Assembly: GCA_043228905.1 (NCBI GenBank)
Contig: JBHGNT010000008.1
Coordinates: forward strand, 12,090,001-12,154,000
From: Azolla caroliniana
Lineage: Eukaryota; Polypodiophyta
Length of the DNA stretch: 64,000 nucleotides
Direction: 5' to 3'
The notes beneath the pieces were generated by a model. That model did not search any database, was not told the origin of the DNA, and worked only from the letters and a program-made list of their open reading frames with translations. The position numbers and the translations under genes were made by a program. Numbering within the stretch: position 1 is the stretch's first letter; each line of letters starts with the position of its first letter. Positions 30,460 to 41,477 of the stretch are shown here, one piece after another.

Positions 30460-31383
30460 GATATAAGAGGAAGTGCATACCTATTCCGGATGGTGACTTT
30501 ATTCAATCCGCGGGAATCAACGACGAGACGAAGTGAGCCATCTTTCTTCTTGACAAAGAAGATGGGTGCACCAGCCGGAGATTTCGAATGACGGATGAAC
30601 CCGGTTGCCAAGTTTTCCTCTATGTAGGCTCGAAGGACTTCTAACTCGGTGGGTGACAAGTTGTAAATTGGTCCCCATGGTGGCTCGGTTCCTGGTTGTA
30701 AGTCGATGGGACAGTCATAGGGACGGTGATGAGGAAGGGGGTACCGGCTTTTACCTTGTCAAATACATCGGCATAAGGATGATATTTTGCCGGAAGTTGT
30801 ACTGAGGAGTCCTTCTTAATAGTGCTGGAAGGATGTACTGATATTGCAAATAGGAACATTGCCTCCTTGGGTCCTTGTTCGCGTAGTTGATGGAGTGAAA
30901 TGGTCGAAACTCGGTGAGTAGAATCTTGGGGTGGTCGATATCGGACTTCTATTGTTCTCCAATCTATGGCTGGATTATGTAATTCAAACCAAGGTAATCC
31001 TAGGACAATGGGATGCTCTGGACTACTAATTATATTAAATGATATTACACACACAAAACTACCTAGGACAACTTGAATGGGTTTTGATTCTTCTACAATA
31101 TTCCCTGAAGCAATGGGACGACCATCAATGACTACTACAGATGCAGGACAAGGAAGTTTTCTTAAGGATATCTGAGAAGCTTGGGCAAAATTTCGATCCA
31201 TGAAACAGGAATTCTCTCCGGAATCTAAAAGGGCTAGGATGGGTACTAGGAGAGTACTTTTAGTACTAACAATGACTTGGGCTAGGAACACATTGCTAAC
31301 TTGCTTGGAAGGAATGGAACCACTAATGGGCTATACAGATCTAGGGTTGTTGTCCAACCAAACGGCTCCTATTTTGGCTAGAC
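30460..31383 (-). pseudogene. pol: Chromovirus K protease and RT N-terminus
   Basis: LALLDSGENSCFMDRNFAQ is the protease site (D-S-G). Then [29 protein letters not shown] and [16 protein letters not shown], then [20 protein letters not shown] and NRYALPLIS, where the sequence stops at the K/J junction. A frameshift at about 30640-30740 divides it. The catalytic YxDD motif is missing through truncation. Confidence 0.87.
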
Positions 31384-32541
31384 TCAATCGTTTAAGTCTT
31401 CATCTAAGTGACTAAGGATTTCAAATTTATTTGAGATACTTGGGCTATTAGTACTATGAATACTATCTGACACTCTATTAGTACTATTAATACTATCAAA
31501 CACTCTGAAGGGAAGAATTGACTCAGGTTTAGTATAGGCGACGATTTGATTTACCTGTCTTCTTGGCCTATGGGGACAATTGATGGCAATATGCCCTGGT
31601 CCACCGCAATAAAGACATAATCGATTGGCACGTCGTCGTTGCTTTTCTTCTTCCGATAACGGGCCACGTCGACGCATGGTGTCGATCTCTATCGGTGTCG
31701 GAATATTGGCTTGAGGTACATCGCGTGCAAACGGTTTAGCCATGACTGAGGCGTATGTGGGTTCCGGGCGAGAGTGTGGTATTTGTAACTAACGTTCCAA
31801 ACGTCGTTCGAAAAGGCGGTTGTCGCATCGGACCGCTCGACTGATTGCCTCCGTAAGAGACTTTGGTTCTTCGGGGAAGGTTAAAAGCAAGTCTTTGACA
31901 TCATTGCGCAAGCCATAGCGAAACTGCTCCATGAGGGCCTGATCATCCCAGGGGATATCTGAGGTGAGTAGACGGAAATCTGCTGCGTAGGCAGAGTCTG
32001 GACGATCGCCTTGACACAATCTTCAAATCTTGTTGATCGTCGTCCTGATGTTGTTGGTATCTGCAAAGCAGGCTTTAAACTCACGAATAAAATCTTCAAA
32101 GTTATTAAGCAAGGGCGATTGTTTTTCTAGAAGCGGAGCAAACCATGCCAAGGCTGAGCCGCTAAGTAGCGTGCCTATTAGGCCGACTCGAGATGCATCA
32201 GTGGGATATCGAGAAGGATACATCTGGATGACTAAACGTACCTGATTAAGGAATCCCCGGAATTGCGATCGTGTTCCATCAAATTTCACAAGAAGTCCAA
32301 TCTTGGGCTCTTTATGAAATCCTTGGGGACTTGATCCTTGTTGTTGCAACGCTACTTCGAGTTGTTGTACCCGTAACGCTAACTCCCCATGTTGTTGTTG
32401 CGTTTGTTGTTTTTCTAGAGCGATTTGTTGCAGATCCCCTATCAACCATTGGTTTTCTTGTTCCAGGGCAACAAACTTTTCTTTTAGGCACTGTAGCTCG
32501 GAGAAAACGGATTGGTATTCTTGGGCGCTAACAGCAGCCAT
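31384..32541 (-). pseudogene. gag: Chromovirus K Gag, broken
   Basis: ATG 32541 (MAAVSAQEYQSVFSELQ). Pieces 32541-32023, 32019-31789 and 31743-31384 cover the coiled coil, capsid core (GLLVKFDGTRSQFRGFLNQV) and zinc knuckle (LCLYCGGPGHIAINCP). Stops at about 32020 and 31790 and a frame change near 31745 separate them. The tail has small duplications of an SINSTNRVSDSIHSTNS type. Confidence 0.87.
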
Positions 32542-32596
32542 AGTATAGGGAAAAGGGTAGGAGGATGAGGGAAAGTGACAAGTAGGCTGGAGGAGA

Positions 32597-32611
32597 GAAA
32601 TTGGTTCAAAC
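32597..32611 (-). promoter_or_regulatory. Self-priming-type PBS of chromovirus K
   Basis: The minus strand reads GTTTGAACCAATTTC right after the LTR. Twelve bases (TTGAACCAATTT) are a perfect complement of AAATTGGTTCAA in K's own LTR (32822-32833), at the expected mRNA start. Confidence 0.7.
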
Positions 32612-33049
32612 TGTCAGGAATAGTACTAAAGCAGAGATGGAATTAGTACTAAAGAAGAGCAGTACTATTAGTACTAAGAGGAGGGGACTGTGTAAGATTC
32701 CCGAGAGAGGAAGTGAGAAGAGGAGAGAGAGAGATAGCAAGAATGAGAGAAAGATGATGACAACAGCTAATATATTATGTGAAAAGATAAGTACAAGCGG
32801 CTAAGAGGCTTAAGACTGGCGTTGAACCAATTTGGTTCAAAACAATGCCTTGTGCCTCCTTTTATACTGTTTTTAGGAATCCTCCTGAAGCTTCTAGAAT
32901 GTTCTAGAGAGATCTAGAATATACATCAATTTTCTATGATAAAGTATAAATGAAAATAATATCCTACAAATTACAATTCATAGTCTAATGGTAAAAGCTC
33001 GACCCATGTAGCATAAGGTCATGGGTTCGAGTCTTGCCATATCATGACA
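32612..33049 (-). repeat. 5' LTR of chromovirus K (438 bp)
   Basis: Plus strand TGTCAGGAATAG...ATATCATGACA. Contains the TATA box (TATAAAAGGAGGC on the minus strand near 32860) and a tRNA-like module at 32981-33038. Confidence 0.9.
32981..33038 (+). other. tRNA-like module in LTR of K
   Basis: TAGTCTAATGGTAAAAGCT then GGGTTCGAGTCTTGCC; same family as the modules in I and J. Confidence 0.58.
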
Positions 33050-33413
33050 CATAGTGTGTTATGGGCATACCATACCAGCTATAAGACCAGCATACAATCA
33101 ACACCGTTCAAGCTAGCATTTGGTCTGGAGGCCGTGATGCCAGTCGAAATTTAGGTACCTAGTCTGCGGATTCATGTACGACCTGGCTACCAAAGGGCAA
33201 ATCCGAACAAGTACGGCTACAGTAACTACTAGAGCTAGGAGAAACAAGGTTACGCAGTATGGTCATATTAGAGTAGGAACAGTGGCGGCACAAAGCATTC
33301 GTGGACTAACACCGGCCTGCGCGTGAAAAAGATTTTATGGTTGGAATCTGGGACCTCACCACCTAACCCGTTCCCTACCGAATAGGACAAAGCCGGAGAA
33401 TCCGCGAAGTAAG
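33050..33413 (+). pseudogene. pol: Gypsy H1 integrase C-terminal remnant
   Basis: LWAYHTSYKTSIQSTPFKLA then [11 protein letters not shown], a stop, then VPSLRIHVRPG. The rest matches H2's integrase tail with many stops and a deletion near 33340. Ends at the position equivalent to H2's integrase stop. Confidence 0.82.
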
Positions 33414-33766
33414 TAGACGACCCCACTTGTATTATAGTGTAAAAATAGTATTGTATGTAACCGTTACGAAAAAAAAAAGTAAAAAAGTAAAAAGAAAAAG
33501 AGAATATAGTGACGCTATTAAAAGGACTTAAGGCATGTACAGACTTCTAGGCCAAGAACACGTGGCACCACGATGGCTCACCGACCAATGAACCCTAGGA
33601 CACAAAAAGAAGGAAATAGAAGGTTTTCTGCACAATACAGAAATCAACCTTCTAACTCTCATCGCTCTCATCGCTCCCCTTCCTCACCCTCTTCTCCATC
33701 CTATCATAGAGCTCAAGCTCGCTGCAGCCACCAGTCTTCCCAATTAGCCATGAGCCTATTCCGACT
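33414..33766 (+). other. H1 spacer between integrase and ORF3
   Basis: Contains TGTATGTAACCGTTACG, an A/G-rich run, and a TC-rich leader (about 33640-33720), all shared with H2. No separate gene supported. Confidence 0.65.
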
Positions 33767-36499
33767 ATGTCGATACCCATCTCTAATGCCTTGCGTCAAT
33801 GGCTCGTGGAGAAACGCTTGGATGGGTACATCAGAGTCGTTGAGGCACCTCCACACCCTGACGCACTGAACATCGCTAGGAAGCTCAACATCGACACGGT
33901 CACCAACTCATCCATCCGGAAAAAGCTTGACCTGTCATCACTAGGTGAAAGGCATTTCAAAATCCCTCCTGCAGAATCCCTGCAGAGATATTTCGGTCCA
34001 TATTCGTCATCTGCCAAGCCATATAGAACGAAGGAGATCGCAGATCCGTTTTCCGCGAAATCGCCAAGTTCCTGTTGGAGGTCGGATGCGTACATGTAAA
34101 CGCATATGGGATGCCCAAGCAGAAGGCAGGTATCATCATTGATACCTTTGAAGGGCGTACAGTCGATTGGGGGGTCATTACGGGGCCGATGTTATGGGAA
34201 GGCCTGCATGCGTATCAAGGAGGCAAAAAGCTCAGGCCTATTATACAATAGTATCTGACGATACTATTCCCACCCCGAGGTCTACCGGCACCGCATCACA
34301 GCAAACCCACGTTGCCGCCTCGATCCGCGAAACAAAGGTTAGCGGAGTTATCCACTACAGAGTGGGAGGATGAACCCCAACCCGCCCAGCCGAACACGTG
34401 AATAACACAGGAAGAGCAGACTGAGCGCACCGAGGAAGTGGCATAGGAGCCGGAAGCCAAACCACGACAGGAAAGCCTGAGGCCGAAACGACAGAGACTG
34501 GACAGGAAAGATGGGCGCGGGTTAGTTAAAGACACACTCGTAGCCACGGAGACAAAGACCGTGGGTGACAGCTCCGTAGCTACGGAGCCCAACACCACCT
34601 TCGAAGTAATCCGGGAGCCACGGCCGATCATTATGGCCCAATCACAACAGGGGAAAGCCGTATCGATGGCAGAAATCGAGGTCCTGGCCTATCCGGACAT
34701 TCTGGACACGGCCCATGAGTTCGGCGCACTATTACAGTTTGGAACCACTTTTGAACTCATGGAATTCTTGGCAACGCAACAGATAAAAGTCTCACAATGA
34801 ATGACAGTGGAGCACGCGGAGCATCAAATGATCGAGCGCGCGTTAACACAAACGACGGAAAGCGATGATGAGGATCAGTTAGGCAGAGTCGGCAGGCAGA
34901 GGAACGCCAGTATACGCCGAATGGGGATGGAACTACCCCCATTAAACGCGGCCCTTGTTGAAGTTCATAAGAAACTGGAAAAGGTCAGTATGGGTGCCAA
35001 GGATATGGCGATTAAAAATAAAAATGTCTGGAGAAAGGTTAAACTGACCCAAGCCGAGTTACAAAAGGCCAATGAACGCATCACGGAGTTGGAAAATAAT
35101 GCGACTACAGCACAACAGGCAACTCCACCAACAACCAACGCCGTCGAAGCCCTGAGGGAAGAAATTGAAGCTCAGACCGCCATTGCCTCGAAAGCGAAAC
35201 GGGTCGTGCAAGTGGCGGAATCAGAGATTGATCGTCTCTGCACTGAACTTCGCTAGTCCTCGGACAAAGAAAAGAACATCCGGGCCAACGGCCGAAAGGC
35301 AGTGAAGACCCTTGAAGAGAAACTCGCAGTGGAGACAACACAACACACCCGCACGAAAGAAGAAAATGCCCAATTACGGGAGGAAGCGAAAAAATCGGAA
35401 GCGGCAATCACGGGACTCCGAGCCTTATTGGAGAAGAAGAAAGCATGGTTCAACGAGCAGCTAGTTGGAGAACAGGAGAGGAGGCATTAGCTAGAAATCC
35501 GCCTGAACAATGAAATGGGAAAACTGGAAGAACTACATTCGAAGGAATCTCAGCTCTGGGTAGGAATGAGGAGCACTTATGAGGAAGCGGCGGTGGTTAG
35601 TAACAAGAAATTGCAAACCTCAGGAAATCCGTAGAAGAAGCAGGCAACTGTTACCAAGCCATAACAGACAACGTGCGCATCCTTCTGCAAAAGAATCGGG
35701 AGGGGTTTACGGTGCAATTAAAATCGGCGCTAAACAAAGGATGGAGGTTGTGGGTTGCACAAGCAGCGGAATTGCATACGTACTGAGGCGGACTTGGAGA
35801 ACCGAAGGAAAAACGGCCGAGGGTTCTACAAACTCAATGAGGAAAGCATCGCAGCAGTACTCGAGGACCTAGCGCAGGACTATCGCACACTAGCAGTCCA
35901 ACATTCCGAGGAACTCATGCATCTACTAGATGATTTTGGTGAAAGTCAGGAGGACCTGTTTAAGAAGATCACGCAAGCCGGCAGCACGGAACAAACGAGG
36001 AATCCATCGCGATACCAAATCCGGATATTGCCGAACAAGAGGACCTCAGCCCATGTCACCGGAAATTACCACTACGGCGAACAGCACGGAACGGCAAGCG
36101 GAGCCCCCCGCAATACTAGACAGCGAAACCATCGACCAAGAGGAACCCCAACCACCGGAGCATACACTTACGGCCGACATCATGGAGGAATTTCGGGACC
36201 AAGAGGAACCCCAACCCCACTCTCCAGAGCGTACGACTACGACGGACATCACGGAGGAAGTTACGAACGAAACAGAGCCGCGACCTACCGCAAGCCCGCG
36301 GATGGTTGAACCAACCCCAATAGCCCAAGAAGAGCCTGCAGAACCCGAACCGCCCACATAAGAAGCCAGTGACACCATGGGAAGGCCTCCCGACCAAGCA
36401 GGGGAACCACACAACGACGTGCCTACGGGCCCTACGCCGTCCCCGGACCCGGACACAGTAGCAGAACCAAACATCAGAGCCATTTTGGAGGAAGATTAA
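33767..36499 (+). pseudogene. Gypsy H1 ORF3 (N-domain, basic linker, coiled coil)
   Basis: Start 33767 (MSIPISNALRQWLVEKRLDGYIRV). N-domain: FKIPPAESLQRYFGPYSSSA, then after a frameshift at about 34050 MPKQKAGIIIDTFEGR and VDWGVITGP. Linker with KPRQESLRPKRQRL-type basic cluster. Conserved helix LLQFGTTFELMEFLATQQI (about 34735), MELPPLNAALVEVHKKLEKV (34927), coiled coil to about 35900, HSEELMHLLDDFGESQEDLF, then a Pro/Glu-rich tail ending PNIRAILEED at 36499. Stops and shifts at about 34240, 34799, 35256, 35490 and 35630. Colinear with ORF3 of D, C and H2. Function unknown. Confidence 0.85.
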
Positions 36500-36503
36500 A
36501 GGG

Positions 36504-36546
36504 GTGGGTCCAACGTGCCATGGCACTGTCCCACAAGCATGCCAGG
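36504..36546 (+). promoter_or_regulatory. Conserved hairpin and PBS-complement before the 3' LTR of H1
   Basis: GTGGGTCC, the perfect palindrome GTGCCATGGCAC, CCCAC, then AAGCATGCCAGG touching the LTR. Same layout as in D, H2 and C. Confidence 0.7.
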
Positions 36547-37000
36547 TGTTGTCCACCGGAATAGTAACCGACGCAGTAATATACAATAGAGTAATATTGT
36601 AACGCATGTAAACCGTTCATGCGGGAACCGTGAACGGCTAAAAGACCCTGCGTATATAAAGGGCAGAAAACCTTTGATAGAGGCGTATTTTGAATGTAAA
36701 AGGAGTATTTTAATAGAGTTCTATCTTCTCTGATTTCTGTGCGTATTTGTAGTTAATCTACTGTGTGTTTGTGATTCCTGGGTGGCGTAGCGCAGTCATA
36801 AGAGTGTAGGCATGAGTAACAGTGTGGTTGCTAGTCCACTGTCTAAGGAGTTTGGTTGTAGCCGTCTCCCTTGTACGCTACTAGGATACGAGAGGTATCC
36901 CACTAAGTATTACGCTACGACGATGCCATTCGTTGCAACACAATCACTTTGAGGTCTAGGTTGAAGGACTGACCGTAGACCATGTTCCTAATCAGTAACA
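36547..37000 (+). repeat. 3' LTR of H1 (454 bp)
   Basis: TGTTGTCCACCGG...CAGTAACA, with TATA box GTATATAAAGGGCAG near 36650. Same family as the LTRs of H2 at 41478 and 57725. Followed by ATCGT, a possible TSD half that cannot be tested. Confidence 0.88.
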
Positions 37001-37020
37001 ATCGTTTAAAAGAATACGAT

Positions 37021-37429
37021 TGTGGAAGCTAAGACAAAGAATAGTTAAAGAATATGGAGACAGGTTTAATGGAAACCTTACATGATAGAGACAGAGATAG
37101 AGCAGAACAGAATAAACTAAATTCAAAAAAATAACACTCGTATTGAGCTCCTTGAAAGATTCCTTGAAGGACTAATCGAAGTAATGACAAGTACTTCAAT
37201 ACTCGTACTCAGCTCCTGGCACTAACGACAAGAACATTAACTACCTAGTAGTTAGAAGCGTAGCCCTCTGACAACCTAATGGTTCACATGCGAGTCATGC
37301 TCTCCGATCCGGCTCTTCGATCTCTGATCCGGCTCTAGGCCCTGGATGTTATCCGAACACCGATCCGGATACGATCCGGCTTTGTCTTATTCAACCGATC
37401 CGAATCCGGTTGAGCTAGTTTACCCAACA
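37021..37429 (-). repeat. 3' LTR of copia F (409 bp)
   Basis: Element orientation TGTTGGGTAAAC...GCTTCCACA, directly preceded by the polypurine tract. Its inner part contains CCGGATCGG repeats, AACAAGCGTAT-like A/T-rich sequence and a short CT-rich run. Outer boundary judged only by the TG...CA rule. Confidence 0.7.
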
Positions 37430-37609
37430 CTCCCCCTCAAGCTTAACTTGAGGTTGGATTGTTGTGCCAGTGTCTGTGGTAGTGGCAGCCGGTCCTTTTC
37501 TCCAACTCCTGCTTGCGCTCATGCGTCTTCCTCACTCTCCGCGTCCGGTCCGGTTCCTCTTTCCTTGACATGTCTGGTTCTGCGCTCCTCAACCTTCTCG
37601 GTCAGCTTG

Positions 37610-38098
37610 TCAGCTACTTTGGCCCTTATCAGCTCCCTTACTATCGCGGTGTTGGCGCCGCTCGACCCATCGGCTCTTCCGTGTCGGTGTCAACTTCGGC
37701 AACCTTTTTGTCTGTTTGGCCCCTTGTAGATTCGACTCCTCCGAATCAAACATTTCAATTGAATCTAGTGACCCCAATTCACTTTTAATCTTGACCGAAT
37801 CAACTATCTCGGATTTGTTCTTCTCCTTATCAGAGTTGGTTATCTCCAACTTGCCTCCGATTTCCGTACCTTTCACGACATTAGACCATGTCTATGTCTC
37901 AATTTTTTCGACTTTGCCTCTGCTTTCTTTGGCTGGCTCTGACTTAGGCTCTCCATTCCGGTGGCTCCCCCTACGTCCGGTCTCGACTTCTTCAGTCGAC
38001 CCGTGCACTCCAATTTCTTCAGTTGGGTCGAAGTGAAAATCGGTTTTCGACTTAGCTTTTTGGTTGTCTTTCTCATTACCCCCCCTCATGTTTCGCAT
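37610..38098 (-). pseudogene. Copia F charged C-terminal ORF
   Basis: In one frame, downstream of RNase H on the minus strand, 163 codons with one stop at about 37892. Starts MRNMRGGNEKDNQKAKSKTD. Very rich in Lys, Glu, Ser and Asp (ITNSDKEKNKSEIVDSVKIK); ends KGADKGQSS. No transmembrane segment. The MRNMRGG start lies where copia pol proteins end with an LRGS-type motif, so this is either an extension of pol or an extra ORF. Unknown function. Confidence 0.5.
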
Positions 38099-38838
38099 AT
38101 CAAGGTACTACACACCCAGTGCATTGGAAAATTTCCGCAACTTGTCTAAGCCAAGGGGCTTGGTGAAGATATCGGCCACATGGCGATCTGTCGGAATATG
38201 CAACAGTTCCACTTCACCGGAGACAACACACTCATAGAAAATATATAGTGCACCTCGATGTGCTTTGTCTGGGCATGAAAGACGGGGTTCTTCGCCAGGG
38301 TGTTGTTGAGGTTTTCAAAGTAGATCGCAACGGGATTGGACACCTCCACACGCAAATCCTTGAGAAACCTTTTTAGCCATATTGTTTCGCACGTTGCTAT
38401 AGCCCCTCCTCGGTACTCGGCCTCCGTGCTCGACAGTGCTACTGTCGGCTGCTTTTTACTGCTTCAGGGGATTGCGACACTTCCAAATGAAAACACATAT
38501 CCAGATGTAGACCTACGGTCACCAACATTTACGACCCAATTGGCATATGTGTAGCCAAGAAGTCGTTCGATTACATCGGCCCAATATAGCAACCCCCTAC
38601 CCTTAGTGCCACTAACATATTGCAAGATGTGGTGTGCTCACTAAAGTTGCTCCATGGTCGGATGTGCCATAAATTAACTGATCAATCTGACCAGATAGCT
38701 GAGGTATGGTCGGGTGATAATCAGGTAGATAAGGCTTCCGACTATCTATCAGAACTTTTTCAAATCGCATGTTATTCCAGAGTCGGGTCAAAGCTTAACA
38801 TTCCGGTCCAGAGGAGTTGAGACAGATTTGCATTTCGT
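38099..38838 (-). pseudogene. pol: Copia F RNase H and RT C-part
   Basis: On the minus strand KCKSVSTPLD (38838-38800), GSLIYLIITRP-like and FMAHPT segments correspond to copia B's RT end. Then come RNase H segments (tail around FAKALGLDKLRKFSNALG at about 38110-38160). Many stops. The upstream RT is missing because F is joined in inverted orientation to E. Confidence 0.82.
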
Positions 38839-39881
38839 TGTCGTGAAGATTTTCGGCAATGGTGTGAAAATCTTATAAAACATATGAAATCGAGTATGAA
38901 TCATATAAAACAATAATAGTGAAAATACTATTTTAAATATGTTTAATATTTTAGTACAAAAATATGGAGGTCTGCAAGAGCTTTTGAATGCACCTTACTA
39001 CATAAGAAACAAACATCTAAGTCTCAAGTTATGTGGGTAGGAAGTTTGCAAAGGAAAAGAGAAAAATAAAACTGTGAAATATCCCACATAGAAAGGAAAA
39101 GTTTAGGCCCAGCTATATAAGCAGATTGAGATCCATCATAATTCATCTATGTGTTAAGAGCACATAAGAAATAGTTGCACTTGAGCCACATTTGTCTAGA
39201 TGGACATATGTGGCTAAATCGCCGGATGTGGCTAAGTGCCTGAACCAGTTGGTGAAGAAACTCAAACCGGTTGACGATAAAACCGGACACCAGATGGAGC
39301 CAGCAATCGGTGACCGGATGCATCCAGCAATTGGCGACGGAACCAGTGATCGGCGATCCGGCGACCGACGGTAACCAGCGAACCAGTGTCATCGGGCGAC
39401 GACCGGCATTAGGCGAACCAGTGTCATCTGGCATCCGGCGACTGGATAGATATATAAATAAAAAAATAAATATATGTATACACATATATATACACAAAGA
39501 GTGCAAGTGTGGATTTGAACCTTGCACCTCCAAGTTGAGAGTCTATAGGCTTACCACTAAGCCAAGACATTTTCTTGAAAAATATTTTTATCATTGTAAC
39601 TTTATCTGTAAATTCTCATACATGAGAGCTAAAATGAGTGACATGGTTATCATGCACCACATGTAATACATGAGTGCCAAATGGCAAACATGCATTTTAT
39701 GCATGTCTTGAACCCACAAATGCATGAGGGCATCTATAAAAGAGGGGATAAAAAAGATCAAAGGGGGATTTTTGTATATAAAATTCTTATCAAGAGTTTT
39801 GTACTTTATATTAAAATTAATATTAAAAAGAAAAATCGTTATCCTTTTGATGATATACCTTGTTCTTCAAATCTAAAGTCA
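38839..39881 (+). mobile_element. 1,043-bp LTR-like insertion with 4-bp TSD
   Basis: TGTCGTGAAG...AAAGTCA flanked by tcgt on both sides (38835-38838 and 39882-39885). The first 17 bases equal those of the solo LTR at 7864. No coding region. TATA box CTATAAAAGAGGGG near 39732-39745 gives plus orientation. A CGGCGA/CCGG-rich stretch lies at 39215-39440 and an antisense tRNA-like module at 39501-39570. Probably a solo LTR or a short non-autonomous element. Removing it leaves F and E directly fused. Confidence 0.75.
39501..39570 (-). other. tRNA-like module in the 1,043-bp insertion
   Basis: The minus strand reads TGGCTTAGTGGTAAGCC (A-box) and GGTGCAAGGTTCAAATCC (T-arm with B-box). It shares GGAGGTGCA(A/G)GGTT with the module in G's LTR. 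Confidence 0.6.
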
Positions 39882-41212
39882 TCGTGGCACCTCCATCAAA
39901 TGGACGTCAAGGGCGCCTTTCTTCAAGGCGAATTAGAAGAGGAGGTGTACATGGTACAACCTCCCGGCTTTGAATCACACATTCATTCGAAAGTCGTGTG
40001 CCAACTCAAATAGCCAGTCTACGGCCTTAAGCAAGTACCGCGTGCTTGGCATTCGAAGATTACACACTATCTTCATCAAATCGGCTTTCAAATGTCGAAA
40101 TCCGACAACTCCCTCTACGTACGTCATGACTCTAGAAGCTTAATTATCATCATCCTATACGTGTATGATCTAGTCATTGGAGGTGAAAGTCTAGTTGACA
40201 TCAACAAGGTCAAGTCCCTCCTCTCCGGAAAATTCGAGATGACGGACATGAGGAGCTCCATTACTTCATGGGCATCGAAGTAATTCGGATTTCGACCGAT
40301 ATTATGATCTCTCAACGACACTACATCCTCAACTTGTTATAAAAGTTCGGGATGACTGAGGGCAATTCGGTGGCTACGCATCTCGATTAAAACCTCAAAC
40401 TAGATGCTGACTCCGGCACAGACGAGTGCGAGCCGACCCAATATCGTCATCTGATCGGGAGCCTCATCTATCTCACGATCACTTGACCCGACCTTAGCTA
40501 TCTAGTCGAACTCCTTAGCCAATTCATGCAAACTCCGTGAGATATCATTTTGATTGCGCTAACCGAGTATTATGATACATGAGCGACACAATGGATTACG
40601 ACGTTCTCTACGCATCAGCCACACCAATACGTCTAGAAGGGTACACAGATGCGAACTAGGCAGGCTACATAGACGATCAATGATCGACCTCCGGAATTGT
40701 CTTCTTGCTCAGTAGCATAGCAATATCTTGGAGTAGTAAGAAGCAACATACCGTCGCACTTTTGAGTACGGAGGCCGAATACAGGGGAGCAACCGTAGTT
40801 GCATGTGAAGCCGTATGGCTCAAGAGGATTTTGAAGGATCTGGACGTTCCCATCAAGGATCTGACTCCCATTTACTGCAACAACATGAGCAGTATATATC
40901 TGGCTCGGAACCCAGTGTTCCACGCATGCACAAAGCATATCGAAGTGCACTAGCACTTCATTCGAGAGCATGTTCAGGCCGGAGATGTCGATCTTCTACA
41001 TATCAACACGAATCTTTAGACAACTGACATCTTCACCAAGGCCCTAGGAGCCGACAAGCTTCGGCAATTCATGTTAGCCCTTGGATTGACGATCCCTGAC
41101 TTGCCCAACTTGAGGGGGAGTACAAGAGGACACCTGAGATCGTTTGAACCGGGTACCAGCCGAAGCAGACATCAACCAAAAGGAACCGACCCGAGTTGAG
41201 ATTGAGGGGGTG
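39882..41212 (+). pseudogene. pol: Copia E RT (from the middle), RNase H and C-terminus
   Basis: Begins [20 protein letters not shown], then [10 protein letters not shown] and SDNSLYVRHDS. The catalytic motif reads ILYVYDLVI (YVYD; D changed to Y). RNase H: GYTDANWAGYIDD, SWSSKKQHTVALLSTEAEYR, MSSIYLARNPVFHACTKHIEVH and DIFTKALGADKLRQF, ending IPDLPNLRGS. Then a purine-rich PPT (GATTGAGGGGG) before the LTR at 41213. Several stops. The gag, protease, integrase and RT front are missing. Confidence 0.87.
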
Positions 41213-41477
41213 TGTTGAAAATCAAGCTCAACATAGTGCAACGTGTGAACACACCTTTTGAGAATCCATGATTACTCAAAGGTCAAGAGTCACACCACTA
41301 CTCTCTACACATTAACTATGTGTCATAGAATCATATTCTATGACACATAACTAATGAGTTACATATTCCCCATGACTATGAGTCTTCACATTCCCCAAGA
41401 TAGAGAGTGGTTGTTGTAAGTTAATGAAGAGAGAGGGCGAGTCTATATAAAGCACCCTCCTCATACTTCATACCAAG
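41213..41477 (+). repeat. 3' LTR of copia E, first part (split by H2)
   Basis: TGTTGAAAATCAAGCTCAACA (6-bp terminal hairpin, related to B's LTR start). TATA box GTCTATATAAAGC near 41441. H2 is inserted at 41477/41478 with TSD ccaag. The LTR resumes at 58131 and ends ATCAACA at 58318, total about 453 bp. Confidence 0.85.

Larger units (their letters stand above)
30460..33049 (-). mobile_element. Chromovirus K, 5' part (LTR, gag, protease, RT start)
   Basis: Minus-strand relative of I, cut inside RT at 30460 and fused head-to-head to J. Its outer LTR end (33049) abuts integrase sequence of gypsy H1. Together J+K form a structure with U3 ends facing outward on both sides. No matching TSD (agtag versus catag). 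Confidence 0.85.
33050..37000 (+). mobile_element. Gypsy element H1 (ORF3 family), 3' part
   Basis: Integrase C-terminus, spacer, ORF3, hairpin motif and 3' LTR (36547-37000). The upstream two thirds are absent; the left edge is the LTR of chromovirus K. Closely related to H2 throughout. Confidence 0.88.
37021..38838 (-). mobile_element. Copia fragment F: RT end to 3' LTR
   Basis: Minus-strand copia. LTR at 37021-37429, a GAGGGGGAG polypurine tract (37430-37440), a charged C-terminal ORF and RNase H/RT sequence up to 38838, where it meets the head of copia fragment E (through the later insertion 38839-39881). Confidence 0.82.

Noticed and set aside
24277-33038. Functional tRNA genes
   Set aside because: The modules have A and B boxes but no complete acceptor and anticodon stems, lie inside LTRs and recur in several copies; described as tRNA-like relics instead.
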